Shown: one piece after another, positions 14,817 through 21,230 of the stretch | How positions within the stretch are numbered: the stretch's first letter is position 1 | Layout: every line of letters starts with the position of its first letter | IMG/VR virus record: IMGVR_UViG_3300020202_000061 | Span: 314,950-347,504 of that record | Length of the DNA: 32,555 nucleotides | Reading direction: 5' to 3' (one strand) | From: a virus | Notes under the pieces: generated by a model | Databases searched by the model: none | Told to the model about the DNA's origin: nothing | What the model saw: only the letters and a program-made list of their open reading frames with translations | Made by a program: the position numbers and the translations under genes

Positions 14817-15461
14817 CTAGTCGAGAGGAAACACCGGACGGATGTGCTTGGTGAGTTCGCGGAATGCCCCCACGGTTAGACGGGCATCCTCCAGAGCATC
14901 GTGTTTGCCACGACGCGAACCCGAGGTGGCCAGAAACAGATCGTCGCTGTTGGCGATTCCCAGGGTGAAGAAACCCAGGGTGGACGAGTCCAACATACGA
15001 TGATCCAGACGGACCTCCCTGCTGACTCCCGCAAACCACAGGAACTGCTTGGTGAAATACAGATCAAACCAGGGGTTGTGACCGGCGAAGATAATTTTTT
15101 CACCCACCCAGTGACGCTGCAATATCGGGATCAACCCCCCGGCGATCACCTCTGGATGGGGCTTGGTGAGGAGACTGGCCTGCGAGATTCCATGCACGCG
15201 CTCGGCCTCGGGCGACCATGTCAGATGGCAGTGTTCACCCTCATACTGCTGGGTCGTTCCAAGCCACTTTACATCGGCCCGAAATTCATCGACGATCTCC
15301 CAGCGATCATAGGGGTCCTCGACCACACAAAATCCCATCTGGATTCCCTGCGGACCATAGTCGAATCGGGGCTCGTCATCCGGTAACCCGCTGGTCTCCC
15401 AATCCCCCACTAGAACCTTTGCAAATTTTTTCACGCGAAACCGAACTTTCTTATGTCTCAT
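14817..15461 (-). CDS. DnaQ-like DEDDh 3'-5' exonuclease
   Basis: A 214-residue nuclease. Exo I is visible as VGDWETSG around residue 20 (D-x-E), exo II as FAGHNPWFDLYF (N-x-x-FD), and exo III as KHDALEDARLT (H-D-A-x-x-D-A), giving all four acidic residues and the histidine of the DEDDh class. Such enzymes remove nucleotides from 3' ends as proofreaders or in repair and RNA trimming. The Trp inside D-x-E is unusual. There is no polymerase domain, so it is a free-standing enzyme. The region between exo I and exo II is somewhat longer than in DnaQ. Its start codon and AGGG ribosome site lie inside a 7-bp hairpin. Confidence 0.88.
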   Translation of the reverse strand: MRHKKVRFRVKKFAKVLVGDWETSGLPDDEPRFDYGPQGIQMGFCVVEDPYDRWEIVDEFRADVKWLGTTQQYEGEHCHLTWSPEAERVHGISQASLLTKPHPEVIAGGLIPILQRHWVGEKIIFAGHNPWFDLYFTKQFLWFAGVSREVRLDHRMLDSSTLGFFTLGIANSDDLFLATSGSRRGKHDALEDARLTVGAFRELTKHIRPVFPLD

Positions 15462-15478
15462 CCCTTTAGTTAGGGATG
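15459..15478 (-). promoter_or_regulatory. Hairpin covering the ribosome site and start codon of the exonuclease
   Basis: On the minus strand CATCCCT (15478-15472) can pair with AGGGATG (15465-15459) across a six-base loop. The second arm contains both the ribosome-binding AGGG and the ATG. This resembles a translational operator such as the one by which T4 polymerase represses its own message, but here it is only a structural prediction. Confidence 0.5.
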
Positions 15479-15487
15479 TTCAATTTT

Positions 15488-15676
15488 TCACTTACTAGTT
15501 AGCCAGCCCCAGGTGAGGCCCTTCTTGATGTGATTGATGGTACTTTGGGAGACGCCGAATTTCTCGGCGAGTCTCTGTTGGGTGTGCCGCTTGTCGTTGA
15601 AGATGAACAGGACATCCTTTTCGGTGAGTTTATTTCGGAAATTTTTCGTGCCTCGATTGCGTCCTGGTTTGGTCAC
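15488..15676 (-). CDS. Small helix-turn-helix protein, like the tail of a homing endonuclease
   Basis: A 62-residue basic protein. After a Lys/Arg/Asn-rich start (GRNRGTKNFRNKL) comes LTEKDVLFIFND, then QQRLAEKFGVSQSTINHIKKG and a final TWGW. This is the helix-turn-helix pattern that usually closes HNH homing endonucleases (K-L-T-x-x-x-V, Q-x-x-L-A-x-x-F-G-V-S-x-S-T-I). No HNH nuclease motif is present. The GTG start has GAAGGG eight bases before it and lies five bases after the clamp-loader stop, so it appears to be expressed. It may be a domesticated remnant now used as a DNA-binding protein. Confidence 0.7.
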   Translation of the reverse strand: MTKPGRNRGTKNFRNKLTEKDVLFIFNDKRHTQQRLAEKFGVSQSTINHIKKGLTWGWLTSK

Positions 15677-15681
15677 CTTGG

Positions 15682-16614
15682 CTACCCTTCTTGCGCTAGG
15701 TCTCTCAACCTAATTAGGGCATCGCACAGGTTGATCTCGGACAACCCCACCACGGAATGTCGATAGACGTGTTCCGCGATGATGCGGATGGCTCGTTCCT
15801 CGTGGGGGCCAAAGCTGGGGGAGTTCTCGTAGAGGTAGCGGTAGATGTCCTCGATCTCATCACGAGCCACGGCGTAGGCGCTGGCTTTGATCTCTCCGAC
15901 CGGAGCATTGCTGGTGATCTGTCCATGGATCACCATGGCGATCTCACTATCGCTCTCGTGGTGATCTACATAGGTCAGATCGGAACCCCGAGCCGAATCC
16001 TGTAGGGTGACCAGGGCCTTGCGGAGGTTCGGGTAGAAATGGTCCGAGATCGTGGCCAGAACCTCTTGATTCTCGTCCTTCTCCACGTCCACGCCCTCGG
16101 CCATGGATACCTCGACCAGACGTGATAGGAACGCTTCCTGCTCCAGAGCCTGGATCGGCACCACCACGCAGCGACCCTGCAATGGGGTCATGATGCGGCG
16201 CACGTCATTGCAGGTGAAGATGAAGCGGACCGAATCGGTGTGAATCTCGGTGAGGTCGCGCAGGGCCTCTTGCGCATCCCTGGTGAGACGCTCGGCCTCG
16301 TCCAGAACGACCAGACGCAATCCGTTCCAGCCTTGATTCTCGCAGAACTCCGTGATCAGTCCACGGACCACGTCCACGCCGTTCCCACGCGATGCGGGCT
16401 GGTAGAGGAAATCCTGATCCTCCACGTGCATCTCGTTCTTGAGAAGCTTGGCCAAGCTGGTCTTACCGGTACCGCTTGGTCCGTGCAGGATCAGGTTCGG
16501 CATCGAGCCGGGGTCTCTGATCCAGCCCTGAACCTTCTCGCGGAATTCCGGACTGATCCAAACGTATTCATCGACCGTCTTGGGTCGATACTTCTGGAAC
16601 CAAAGCTCTCTCAT
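15682..16614 (-). CDS. Sliding-clamp loader small subunit (T4 gp44 / RFC type)
   Basis: A 310-residue AAA+ ATPase that should help open and load the sliding clamp for the replicase. It begins with the RFC-type WFQKYRPKTVDEYV, then Walker A GPSGTGKTS at residues 45-53, QPASRGNGVDVVRG, Walker B LVVLDEAE with D105-E106, and sensor 1 FIFTCND. The arginine-finger motif reads GRC instead of the usual SRC. A helical C-terminal collar domain follows. Length agrees with T4 gp44 (about 320). Its start overlaps the stop of the HslV-like gene as ATGA. The second loader subunit (gp62) and the clamp (gp45) are not recognisable in the window. Confidence 0.93.
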   Translation of the reverse strand: MRELWFQKYRPKTVDEYVWISPEFREKVQGWIRDPGSMPNLILHGPSGTGKTSLAKLLKNEMHVEDQDFLYQPASRGNGVDVVRGLITEFCENQGWNGLRLVVLDEAERLTRDAQEALRDLTEIHTDSVRFIFTCNDVRRIMTPLQGRCVVVPIQALEQEAFLSRLVEVSMAEGVDVEKDENQEVLATISDHFYPNLRKALVTLQDSARGSDLTYVDHHESDSEIAMVIHGQITSNAPVGEIKASAYAVARDEIEDIYRYLYENSPSFGPHEERAIRIIAEHVYRHSVVGLSEINLCDALIRLRDLAQEG

Positions 16615-17159
16615 AATGACAACACCTTGAATGGACGACGCACGGAAGCGATTGTTTGTTCGGCCGCTTCCAGCGCCATGAGCAGACGAGAGGTGGGGTC
16701 CTCGACGAGTTTCTGCAACGCATAGAGCACGGCGAACGCTGCTTGATATCCAGAGCCCTCGGCCGCGCCCCAGTCCTGGCAGCGCAGAATAGCCATGTCC
16801 GAGTTCAACATGTAGAGTTCACCACGATACCCGATCAACAGAGCGGCCTCAGGCAGTTCCATCACCCCGTCCTTGATGGTGAGGAACTTGTTGTCCTCGA
16901 AACACTTCACCAATGCCTGAACATAGGTGGACTTCATGTAACGATCCGTGGAATGATCCGGGTTGTGTTCGGGTGGGGTGAATGAGTACTGGAGAATATC
17001 ACGGATTCTCCAAGCTCCCGCGATGGCATAGATGAAATCATCACGGATAAACACCTTGTCGGTGTTCGCGGTCTCGAACGTCGAATGGTGATCGATGGCG
17101 ATGGAATCCGCCCCCATGTAGACCACACCGTTATGGACGAGTCCGGCAATACAGGTCAC
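16611..17159 (-). CDS. HslV / proteasome-beta-like peptidase
   Basis: With the GTG at 17159 the protein has 182 residues and reads M-T-C-I-A-G-L, so removal of Met exposes Thr as the N-terminal nucleophile, as in HslV. Further family residues fit: GADS, whose Asp is residue 17 of the mature chain, DKVF with the catalytic Lys about 34, and GSG near 135 followed by a helix. The length equals HslV (about 175). The longer reading from a GTG at 17219 would add 20 residues; it has no good ribosome site, whereas 17159 follows GGGG and forms a GTGA overlap with the 55-residue gene. It should form a ring-shaped protease; no HslU-type unfoldase is seen. A role in head maturation or host protein turnover is inference. 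Confidence 0.85.
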   Translation of the reverse strand: MTCIAGLVHNGVVYMGADSIAIDHHSTFETANTDKVFIRDDFIYAIAGAWRIRDILQYSFTPPEHNPDHSTDRYMKSTYVQALVKCFEDNKFLTIKDGVMELPEAALLIGYRGELYMLNSDMAILRCQDWGAAEGSGYQAAFAVLYALQKLVEDPTSRLLMALEAAEQTIASVRRPFKVLSL

Positions 17160-17323
17160 GCGAGGAATCCCCAGAGTTCCAAAGACCTGTAGCTGTTCCA
17201 AACCAAGGAAACGCCCCACACCAAGGACCAGACGAGGTCCTTACGCAAGTAGCTCCTGTACAAGAGATATCCCGAACAAACTACACCCAGCAGATATAGA
17301 TACAACAAATACTCATTCAGCAT
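17156..17323 (-). CDS. 55-residue hydrophobic protein overlapping both neighbours
   Basis: A short frame encoding 55 residues, beginning MLNEYLLYLYLLGVV. The first 22 residues form a likely membrane helix, then YRSYLRKDL, then a second Trp/Leu/Val-rich stretch (VWSLVWGVSLVWNS). GAAGGA lies at the right distance before the ATG at 17323. The start overlaps the end of the previous gene and the stop overlaps the protease start as GTGA, an arrangement that strongly suggests translational coupling. It fills an apparent gap of 153 bases between its neighbours. No family is recognised. It could tether or regulate the protease, but this is only suggested by position. Confidence 0.65.
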   Translation of the reverse strand: MLNEYLLYLYLLGVVCSGYLLYRSYLRKDLVWSLVWGVSLVWNSYRSLELWGFLA

Positions 17324-17741
17324 TTTGTTTTTCCTTCTCGATCACCTGGAGTAAATCCTCCATGGTGAGGAACTCAAACTTGATCTCCTCGGGCAGTCCC
17401 CATGCGCGATAGGCCGAACCCAGCACATACGCGGCATCAAGGTTGATTCCGTGTTCCGAATTCAACGGCAGAGCCAGCGCATAGAGACGACCACTGCGGG
17501 AGGTCGCCCTCACGTAGGGACGATCCCCATCGAGAATCCCGAAGTTTCTCAACGGGGAACTGACACGACCCTCGCCGTAGTTCAGGTTGTAGCCGACCAT
17601 GTGGATCGCAGCGGGATGCTTGTCCCAGGCCGGAACCCTGAACAAACCACCGCTGATCAGGAACGCCTCGGGCTGCTCCTCCACCGGAGCGGGCTTCCAA
17701 ACCCCACCCGTGATGTGATTGTGGAGATCAACCTCTTCCAT
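17313..17741 (-). CDS. Unknown protein between the GroES-like and protease genes
   Basis: A 142-residue soluble protein beginning MEEVDLHNHITGGVWKP, with GGLFRVPAWDKHPAAIHMVG, PYVRATSRSGRLYALALPL and a C-terminal helix ending EKEKQNAE. No motif is recognised. The frame is open from 17897, but the ATG at 17741 lies four bases behind the GroES-like stop with AGGAAGG upstream; an ATG at 17762 is a less likely alternative. Its end overlaps the 55-residue gene. Membership in a chaperone-protease-clamp-loader operon suggests middle or late expression, without telling the function. Confidence 0.7.
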   Translation of the reverse strand: MEEVDLHNHITGGVWKPAPVEEQPEAFLISGGLFRVPAWDKHPAAIHMVGYNLNYGEGRVSSPLRNFGILDGDRPYVRATSRSGRLYALALPLNSEHGINLDAAYVLGSAYRAWGLPEEIKFEFLTMEDLLQVIEKEKQNAE

Positions 17742-17745
17742 GGTG

Positions 17746-18174
17746 TCAGCCTTCCTGGGCATCAAATACCTCTGGATACTTCTCGGCGAGTTTCGCCTTT
17801 TCGTCCTCGTCGAAACCCGACTCATCCACCAGAAGGATGTCCTCGGCCTTGATCGCCCAGGCGCGGTTGTGATGCTCGCGCGAATGCTCGAATCCACGCG
17901 TCCATTTCATCTCATCGCACAGGACCTTGTCCCCGACACGGATACCACGAGATTCGGCCTCTTCGTTGGTGGCAACGACCATGGCCCAACGCGAGCGAAT
18001 TCCCGAGTGCTTGTGATCGGTTCCACGTTTCATGGAGTTCTTGTCGAAGCTGGTATCGGAGGGGAGCCAGAATTTCTTGCCCCCGGCGAATCTCAGCAAC
18101 TTTTCCCCATCATCGTAGATGTCCACGAGAACCCAATCCTTGATCGGGCGAATTCCAATAAGTGTTTCCGGCAT
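17746..18174 (-). CDS. GroES-like co-chaperonin
   Basis: A 142-residue protein. IRPIKDWVLVDIYDDGEK at the N-terminus corresponds to the GroES strand (IRPLHDRVIVKR). GIRSRWAMVVATNEEAE, GIRVGDKVLCDEM and AIKAEDILLVDE match the later GroES strands (G-x-x-V-G-D-x-V, and the final E-D-I-L). Between them is a long polar stretch that could hold the mobile loop. T4 gp31 and relatives replace host GroES to fold the capsid protein, and are also distant in sequence. The ATG at 18174 has AGGGGG upstream; the open frame further upstream is not used. The C-terminal extension (DEDEKAKLAEKYPEVF) is unusual. Distant similarity keeps this moderately sure. Confidence 0.65.
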   Translation of the reverse strand: MPETLIGIRPIKDWVLVDIYDDGEKLLRFAGGKKFWLPSDTSFDKNSMKRGTDHKHSGIRSRWAMVVATNEEAESRGIRVGDKVLCDEMKWTRGFEHSREHHNRAWAIKAEDILLVDESGFDEDEKAKLAEKYPEVFDAQEG

Positions 18175-18189
18175 GTTACCCCCTGCCGG

Positions 18190-18218
18190 AAATATTGGGG
18201 AAACCTCGTGGAGGTCAA
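18190..18218 (-). promoter_or_regulatory. Candidate promoter of the GroES-like gene
   Basis: TTGACC (minus strand, 18213-18218) is followed after 16-17 bases by AATATT/ATATTT (18190-18196), 16 bases before the ATG. The spacer again carries GGTTTC near the -10. The -10 is weak. Confidence 0.4.
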
Positions 18219-18221
18219 GTC

Positions 18222-18467
18222 TTACTCGGGTAAAACCGAGGGAAGTTCTATCTTTGGAATTATGGTGATCGAATTCGTGTCGTCGTCGAACGCCATGACA
18301 CGGCCATTCTTCTGGTTCACGCAGTATTCGAACTCGAATCCAGTCTGATCGTGCATATTCGTGAGGAACGTGTGGCACGCCTCATGAGTCATTGGTATTT
18401 GCACGGTCATTCCCCCTGCGCCACCGTAAATGCCCATCACCAAGACCCAACCGAGAATCGCATCCAT
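18222..18467 (-). CDS. Small exported-type protein, paralogue of the gene at 18467-18664
   Basis: An 81-residue protein beginning MDAILGWVLVMGIYGGAGG, a short signal-anchor-like stretch, followed by MTHEACHTFL, a polar segment and EYCVNQKNGRVMAF. The last 20 residues (SITIIPKIELPSVLPE) are extra compared with its neighbour. The two cysteines are shared with the neighbour and could form a disulphide outside the cytoplasm. The start overlaps the previous stop as TAATG. Function unknown. Confidence 0.7.
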   Translation of the reverse strand: MDAILGWVLVMGIYGGAGGMTVQIPMTHEACHTFLTNMHDQTGFEFEYCVNQKNGRVMAFDDDTNSITIIPKIELPSVLPE

Positions 18468-18664
18468 TATTCTTCCCCCTCGCTTTGATGTGGAAAATGA
18501 ACCTCACCCGTCGCCGTGTTCAGGCAATAGATGTTTTCCTTGGCCACTGGCGTGTTGTCGTAGATCGCTTGGATAGCGTTGCGGCACGCCTCTCTGTGCT
18601 CCATCGCGACCTGTTCCATGCGGTCGGTGAGCAGGATTAAAACCCATCCAAATACGATGTCCAT
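18467..18664 (-). CDS. Small exported-type protein, paralogue of the gene at 18222-18467
   Basis: A 65-residue protein beginning MDIVFGWVLILLTDRMEQ, then HREACRNAIQAIYDN and IYCLNTATGEVHF. Alignment by eye with the downstream protein shows the same order: MD-x-x-x-GWVL, H-x-E-A-C with a helix, then Y/E-x-C-x-N-x-x-x-G-x-V. They are probably an ancient tandem duplication. AGGGGG precedes the ATG. I do not know a family. Confidence 0.7.
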   Translation of the reverse strand: MDIVFGWVLILLTDRMEQVAMEHREACRNAIQAIYDNTPVAKENIYCLNTATGEVHFPHQSEGEE

Positions 18665-18709
18665 GAAAACCCCCTAATCTCAAGGATATTGGGATTAGAT
18701 CAGCCAGGA

Positions 18710-19078
18710 TCAAGAGCGAGGTTTACGGATCATCCCCATATTTCCCCAGTCAAATCCAAACCGGGAATACCACTGGGATAGAATCGGGGTGTCTTCGTCG
18801 AGTGCGGCTGGTTCCAGGGTCAGAACCACATCAAGCTGATCAGCGAGTTCCGCATACTTGCGCATGACCGTTGTGCCTAAACCCTTGGCGCGATCTGCCT
18901 TGTTGAATACCTCGATGTGCTCGATATGAATTCGATTCGGACCCATGATGGCGAAGTCCGTCCCAATTGGAGCCTCGATGTCGTCCCAGCCCATCCGCTT
19001 CCACCACCTGTTGAACAGGGTGCGGAATCGCCAAGCTGGAGTTTGGGCTTCACGGAGCATGCTGATCTTCATGCTCAT
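18710..19078 (-). CDS. GNAT-type N-acetyltransferase
   Basis: Up to 122 residues. The GNAT core is visible: IHIEHIEVFNKADR followed by AKGLGTTVMRKYAELA (motif A, with the acetyl-CoA-binding R/K-x-x-G-x-G/A turn) and SQWYSRFGFDW (motif B). Such proteins move an acetyl group from acetyl-CoA to an amine; the substrate is unknown, though phages use them against host proteins, toxins or antibiotics. ATG codons at 19078, 19072 and 19060 are possible. The first overlaps a TTAAATA promoter element, so with that promoter only the later ones could be used; 19060 has a weak GAAG site. The N-terminal part is shorter than in full GNAT enzymes. Confidence 0.75.
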   Translation of the reverse strand: MSMKISMLREAQTPAWRFRTLFNRWWKRMGWDDIEAPIGTDFAIMGPNRIHIEHIEVFNKADRAKGLGTTVMRKYAELADQLDVVLTLEPAALDEDTPILSQWYSRFGFDWGNMGMIRKPRS

Positions 19079-19084
19079 ATTTAA
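19078..19084 (-). promoter_or_regulatory. Late-type promoter element behind a terminator
   Basis: TTAAATA on the minus strand begins directly after the hairpin at 19085-19110 and reaches the first ATG of the acetyltransferase gene. One transcript would end and the next begin within about 35 bases. Confidence 0.45.
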
Positions 19085-19110
19085 GGGGCCAGGAGTTTCC
19101 CCCTGGCCCC
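19085..19110 (-). terminator. Terminator of the helicase operon
   Basis: GGGGCCAGG (19085-19093) pairs with CCTGGCCCC (19102-19110), nine GC-rich pairs with an eight-base loop, 35 bases after the last gene of the leftward operon (stop at 19145). On the minus strand it is followed by TTAAATA rather than a run of T. Confidence 0.7.
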
Positions 19111-19144
19111 CGGTCGGGCTGCGACGTTGTCAGGCACCACAGCC

Positions 19145-19381
19145 CTAATCGATGCCGACGTTGACCTCCACCTTGATCATGGCCTTGATCGTGGCCTCCC
19201 ACTCGGTGCGATCCAGCCAGATGCGATAGTCCACGTAGGGCTGGTTGTAGTGACCGCCGTAACCATCATCACGGCTATGCGTGCCGGTCAGGAGAATCGC
19301 GTAGTGTTCGCGATCCGGAAAATCACGGAAGTCCGTCAGGGACTTTCCTTCGTAGAATTTATCCCCCAACATCTGCATCAT
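19145..19381 (-). CDS. Small unknown protein, last gene of the helicase operon
   Basis: About 75-78 residues, with FRDFPDREHYAILLTGTHSRDDGYGGHYNQPYV in the middle and a C-terminal EATIKAMIKVEVNVGID. ATG codons at 19381, 19378 and 19372 compete; AAGGA is best spaced for 19372. The start overlaps the zinc-finger gene. No family is recognised. Confidence 0.65.
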   Translation of the reverse strand: MMQMLGDKFYEGKSLTDFRDFPDREHYAILLTGTHSRDDGYGGHYNQPYVDYRIWLDRTEWEATIKAMIKVEVNVGID

Positions 19382-19646
19382 CCTTTCTGCCGACAACTCT
19401 GCCGGACGCATCACGCAGGGCCACATCCTTCAAGCGCCACTCCGGGAACTCCGGATTGGCATGGTTGATCTTGCCCGCGCAGGATCGGCAATAGTGAGCG
19501 CGGGTCGAAGGGTTCCAAAAGGTCGCACCCGGTGCTTGACAGGCACGACGATTGCAGGAGCCGTTGAAGTGGCCCTTGTCGGGCTTCTCCGGCTGATCCA
19601 GGGCAGGCGCACGCAGGGTCGCCGCAAACAGGGTCGGGTCGATCAT
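19359..19646 (-). CDS. Small zinc-finger-like protein
   Basis: A 95-residue protein with four cysteines, C31-x4-C36 and C53-x2-C56, in the context CNRRACQAPGATFWN and HYCRSCAGKIN. The pattern is a small treble-clef or zinc-ribbon-like site and, as I recall, occurs in short proteins of many tailed phages. It could bind nucleic acid or a host protein. The ATG at 19646 has GGAGGCGAG upstream and lies in the overlap with the preceding gene. The tail (DASGRVVGRKDDADVGG) looks disordered. Confidence 0.7.
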   Translation of the reverse strand: MIDPTLFAATLRAPALDQPEKPDKGHFNGSCNRRACQAPGATFWNPSTRAHYCRSCAGKINHANPEFPEWRLKDVALRDASGRVVGRKDDADVGG

Positions 19647-20011
19647 CGGTAGCTCGCCTCCGTCGTATCGGTGGGGTTGTCGATTCCATCGGGTTTCCCC
19701 GCTTGGCCGTCCTGGCGCTCTACGTAGTCGGCCACCCGTAGCAGGTGCTGGGCCAGGATGCGGGCACGGGCCGGACTGATATGGGTGATCTGCCACAGGT
19801 GTTGCGGATTGTTCCGCTCTTGGTGGATACTCACCCCGACGCAATCCCCATAGACCGGGTTATGGGCGCTGCTGACGCCGATCCGGAACCCCTCGTCCAT
19901 CGGCCGAACCACACCGGTATTGAACGAGAAGATCGACATCGATGCCCGCTTGAGCAACGCGGCGAACGATTCCCTCCGACGCAACACCGTATGGATGACC
20001 GGCGCGACCAT
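19643..20011 (-). CDS. Unknown protein in the helicase operon
   Basis: A 122-residue protein. The first 25 residues are basic, then FSFNTGVVRPMDEGFRIGVSS, VYGDCVGVSI and a helix SPARARILAQHLLRVADYVE, followed by a polar tail. The helix resembles the last helix of a family of small proteins common in proteobacterial phages, whose function I do not know. The ATG at 20011 overlaps the preceding stop as TGATG; an ATG further in (MSIFSFNTG) is also possible. Confidence 0.65.
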   Translation of the reverse strand: MVAPVIHTVLRRRESFAALLKRASMSIFSFNTGVVRPMDEGFRIGVSSAHNPVYGDCVGVSIHQERNNPQHLWQITHISPARARILAQHLLRVADYVERQDGQAGKPDGIDNPTDTTEASYR

Positions 20012-20283
20012 CAACGCACCCTGGTGCTGGCGTTGATCGCGGCCTTGGTAACCTCACCAAGTTCCCGCATGGACGCGTCCACGGCGTTGCCCAGGGCACG
20101 GTTGTAGTCGCCCATGATCAACGTGACGTGTTCCTGGATCAACCGGGCATTCTCGTCGAGGCGATCCGCCACGATGTCATTGCCGGTCGTAGCAAAGGCC
20201 GCCGAGAGTCGCTCCAGATCGGCTGCAATCGCATTCAGCGACTGGCTCCGAGAGTGCAGGGTGTCGAGGAATTTCTTATCCAT
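20011..20283 (-). CDS. Helical unknown protein in the helicase operon
   Basis: A 90-residue protein that reads as two or three amphipathic helices (FLDTLHSRSQSLNAIAADLE, ARLIQEHVTLIMGDYNRAL), with Leu/Ile spacing suitable for a short coiled coil. No catalytic motif. The frame is open to 20424, but the ATG at 20283 begins within the eight-base overlap with the previous gene, the arrangement usual in this operon. Confidence 0.65.
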   Translation of the reverse strand: MDKKFLDTLHSRSQSLNAIAADLERLSAAFATTGNDIVADRLDENARLIQEHVTLIMGDYNRALGNAVDASMRELGEVTKAAINASTRVR

Positions 20284-20809
20284 TGGCTTGTACCTTCTTC
20301 TGCGCGTATAACTGCCGACGCCGGGCGTTGCGCTTGCGGCGCTTCTCTTCCTTGGCGCGGTTCTCCGGCCAATACTGGGGCTCGGCCTCGTACAGGAATA
20401 CCCAGTAGGGATAGCCATTGCCACGGTTGCAGCCCTCGATCAGACCCATCGCCTTGATCGGCCGACCGTGGTAGATCGAGAGGAACTTCGAGCAATCCTG
20501 CTTGGTCAATTCGGTGATGCGCTTATTCTTGGGCAGCGATGCCCAAGCGGCCTTCCACTTGTCCTGGCTCCACTGCTGGAGCCGATCCGAGTAGTCCCCG
20601 GTGGAATGGGTCAAGTCCTGATCGCGCCACAGGTAGAACTCGCTGTAGCCGTAGGGCGACTCCTGCTTGGTGATGCGCGAATTCGGATTGACCCAGTATG
20701 TGTCGTCGGTCGGATCATCCAGGTATTCGTTGCCCTTCTCGTCGATGTAGACGAGTTCCAGCCCGTAGCCATCGTTCCGGAATACGCGGGTCAATTCACG
20801 CTTAGCCAT
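20276..20809 (-). CDS. Unknown protein with a very basic tail
   Basis: A 177-residue protein: a beta-like N-terminus (RVFRNDGYGLELVYIDEKGN), an aromatic middle (WSQDKWKAAWASLPKNKR, GYPYWVFLYEAEPQYWP) and a C-terminus dense in Lys and Arg (EEKRRKRNARRRQLYAQKK), which could bind RNA or DNA. The ATG at 20809 overlaps the preceding gene by eight bases. No family is recognised. Confidence 0.65.
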   Translation of the reverse strand: MAKRELTRVFRNDGYGLELVYIDEKGNEYLDDPTDDTYWVNPNSRITKQESPYGYSEFYLWRDQDLTHSTGDYSDRLQQWSQDKWKAAWASLPKNKRITELTKQDCSKFLSIYHGRPIKAMGLIEGCNRGNGYPYWVFLYEAEPQYWPENRAKEEKRRKRNARRRQLYAQKKVQANG

Positions 20810-21230
20810 TGTCCTGCATCCTCTTGACAAACCACGGAGTGGAATCCTTACCGGCCGCGTCGTACTCACGCTGGCTGATGTTCACGGCGAGGCCGCACTT
20901 GGACAGGGGTACTTCGACCCTGGGATAACCCTTGCCGTACGACGTGTAGTAGATGTTCACGCCCAAAACCTCGGTGCACCCCATCAACTGATCCAGTTCC
21001 TTCTCGGTCAGACCAAACTCGACCAGCGCATCCTTCACGGAGGGCCACGTCTCATTCCCGCCGAGATATCGATCCCGCACCCACTGCCGGATTTTCACCA
21101 GCCGGGTGCGCTCACCCAGGTCCTTGAAGGCACGAGGCTTACCCTTCCGCTTTTGCGCGGCCTTCTCACGGTTCGCCGTCATCTGGTTGACCAGACTCAC
21201 GAACTCCTCGACATCCTTACGCTGTGCCAT
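20802..21230 (-). CDS. Unknown protein in the helicase operon
   Basis: A 142-residue basic protein. It begins MAQRKDVEEFVSLVNQM, has a Lys/Arg-rich linker (REKAAQKRKGKPRAF), then a possible helix-turn-helix-like stretch (SVKDALVEFGLTEKELDQLM) and a C-terminal beta part (GVNIYYTSYGKGYPRVEVPL). A DNA-binding role is conceivable. The ATG at 21230 overlaps the preceding gene, which supports it over the longer frame from 21314. Confidence 0.65.
   Translation of the reverse strand: MAQRKDVEEFVSLVNQMTANREKAAQKRKGKPRAFKDLGERTRLVKIRQWVRDRYLGGNETWPSVKDALVEFGLTEKELDQLMGCTEVLGVNIYYTSYGKGYPRVEVPLSKCGLAVNISQREYDAAGKDSTPWFVKRMQDNG

Noticed and set aside
15682-16614. Reading the AAA+ protein as the missing HslU unfoldase of the HslV-like protease
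   Set aside because: The N-terminus W-F-x-K-Y-R-P, the motif order and length are those of clamp-loader small subunits, not of HslU or Clp proteins.
17223-17240. Small hairpin GGACC...GGTCC
   Set aside because: Five base pairs only and located within the 55-residue frame; probably chance or codon-driven.
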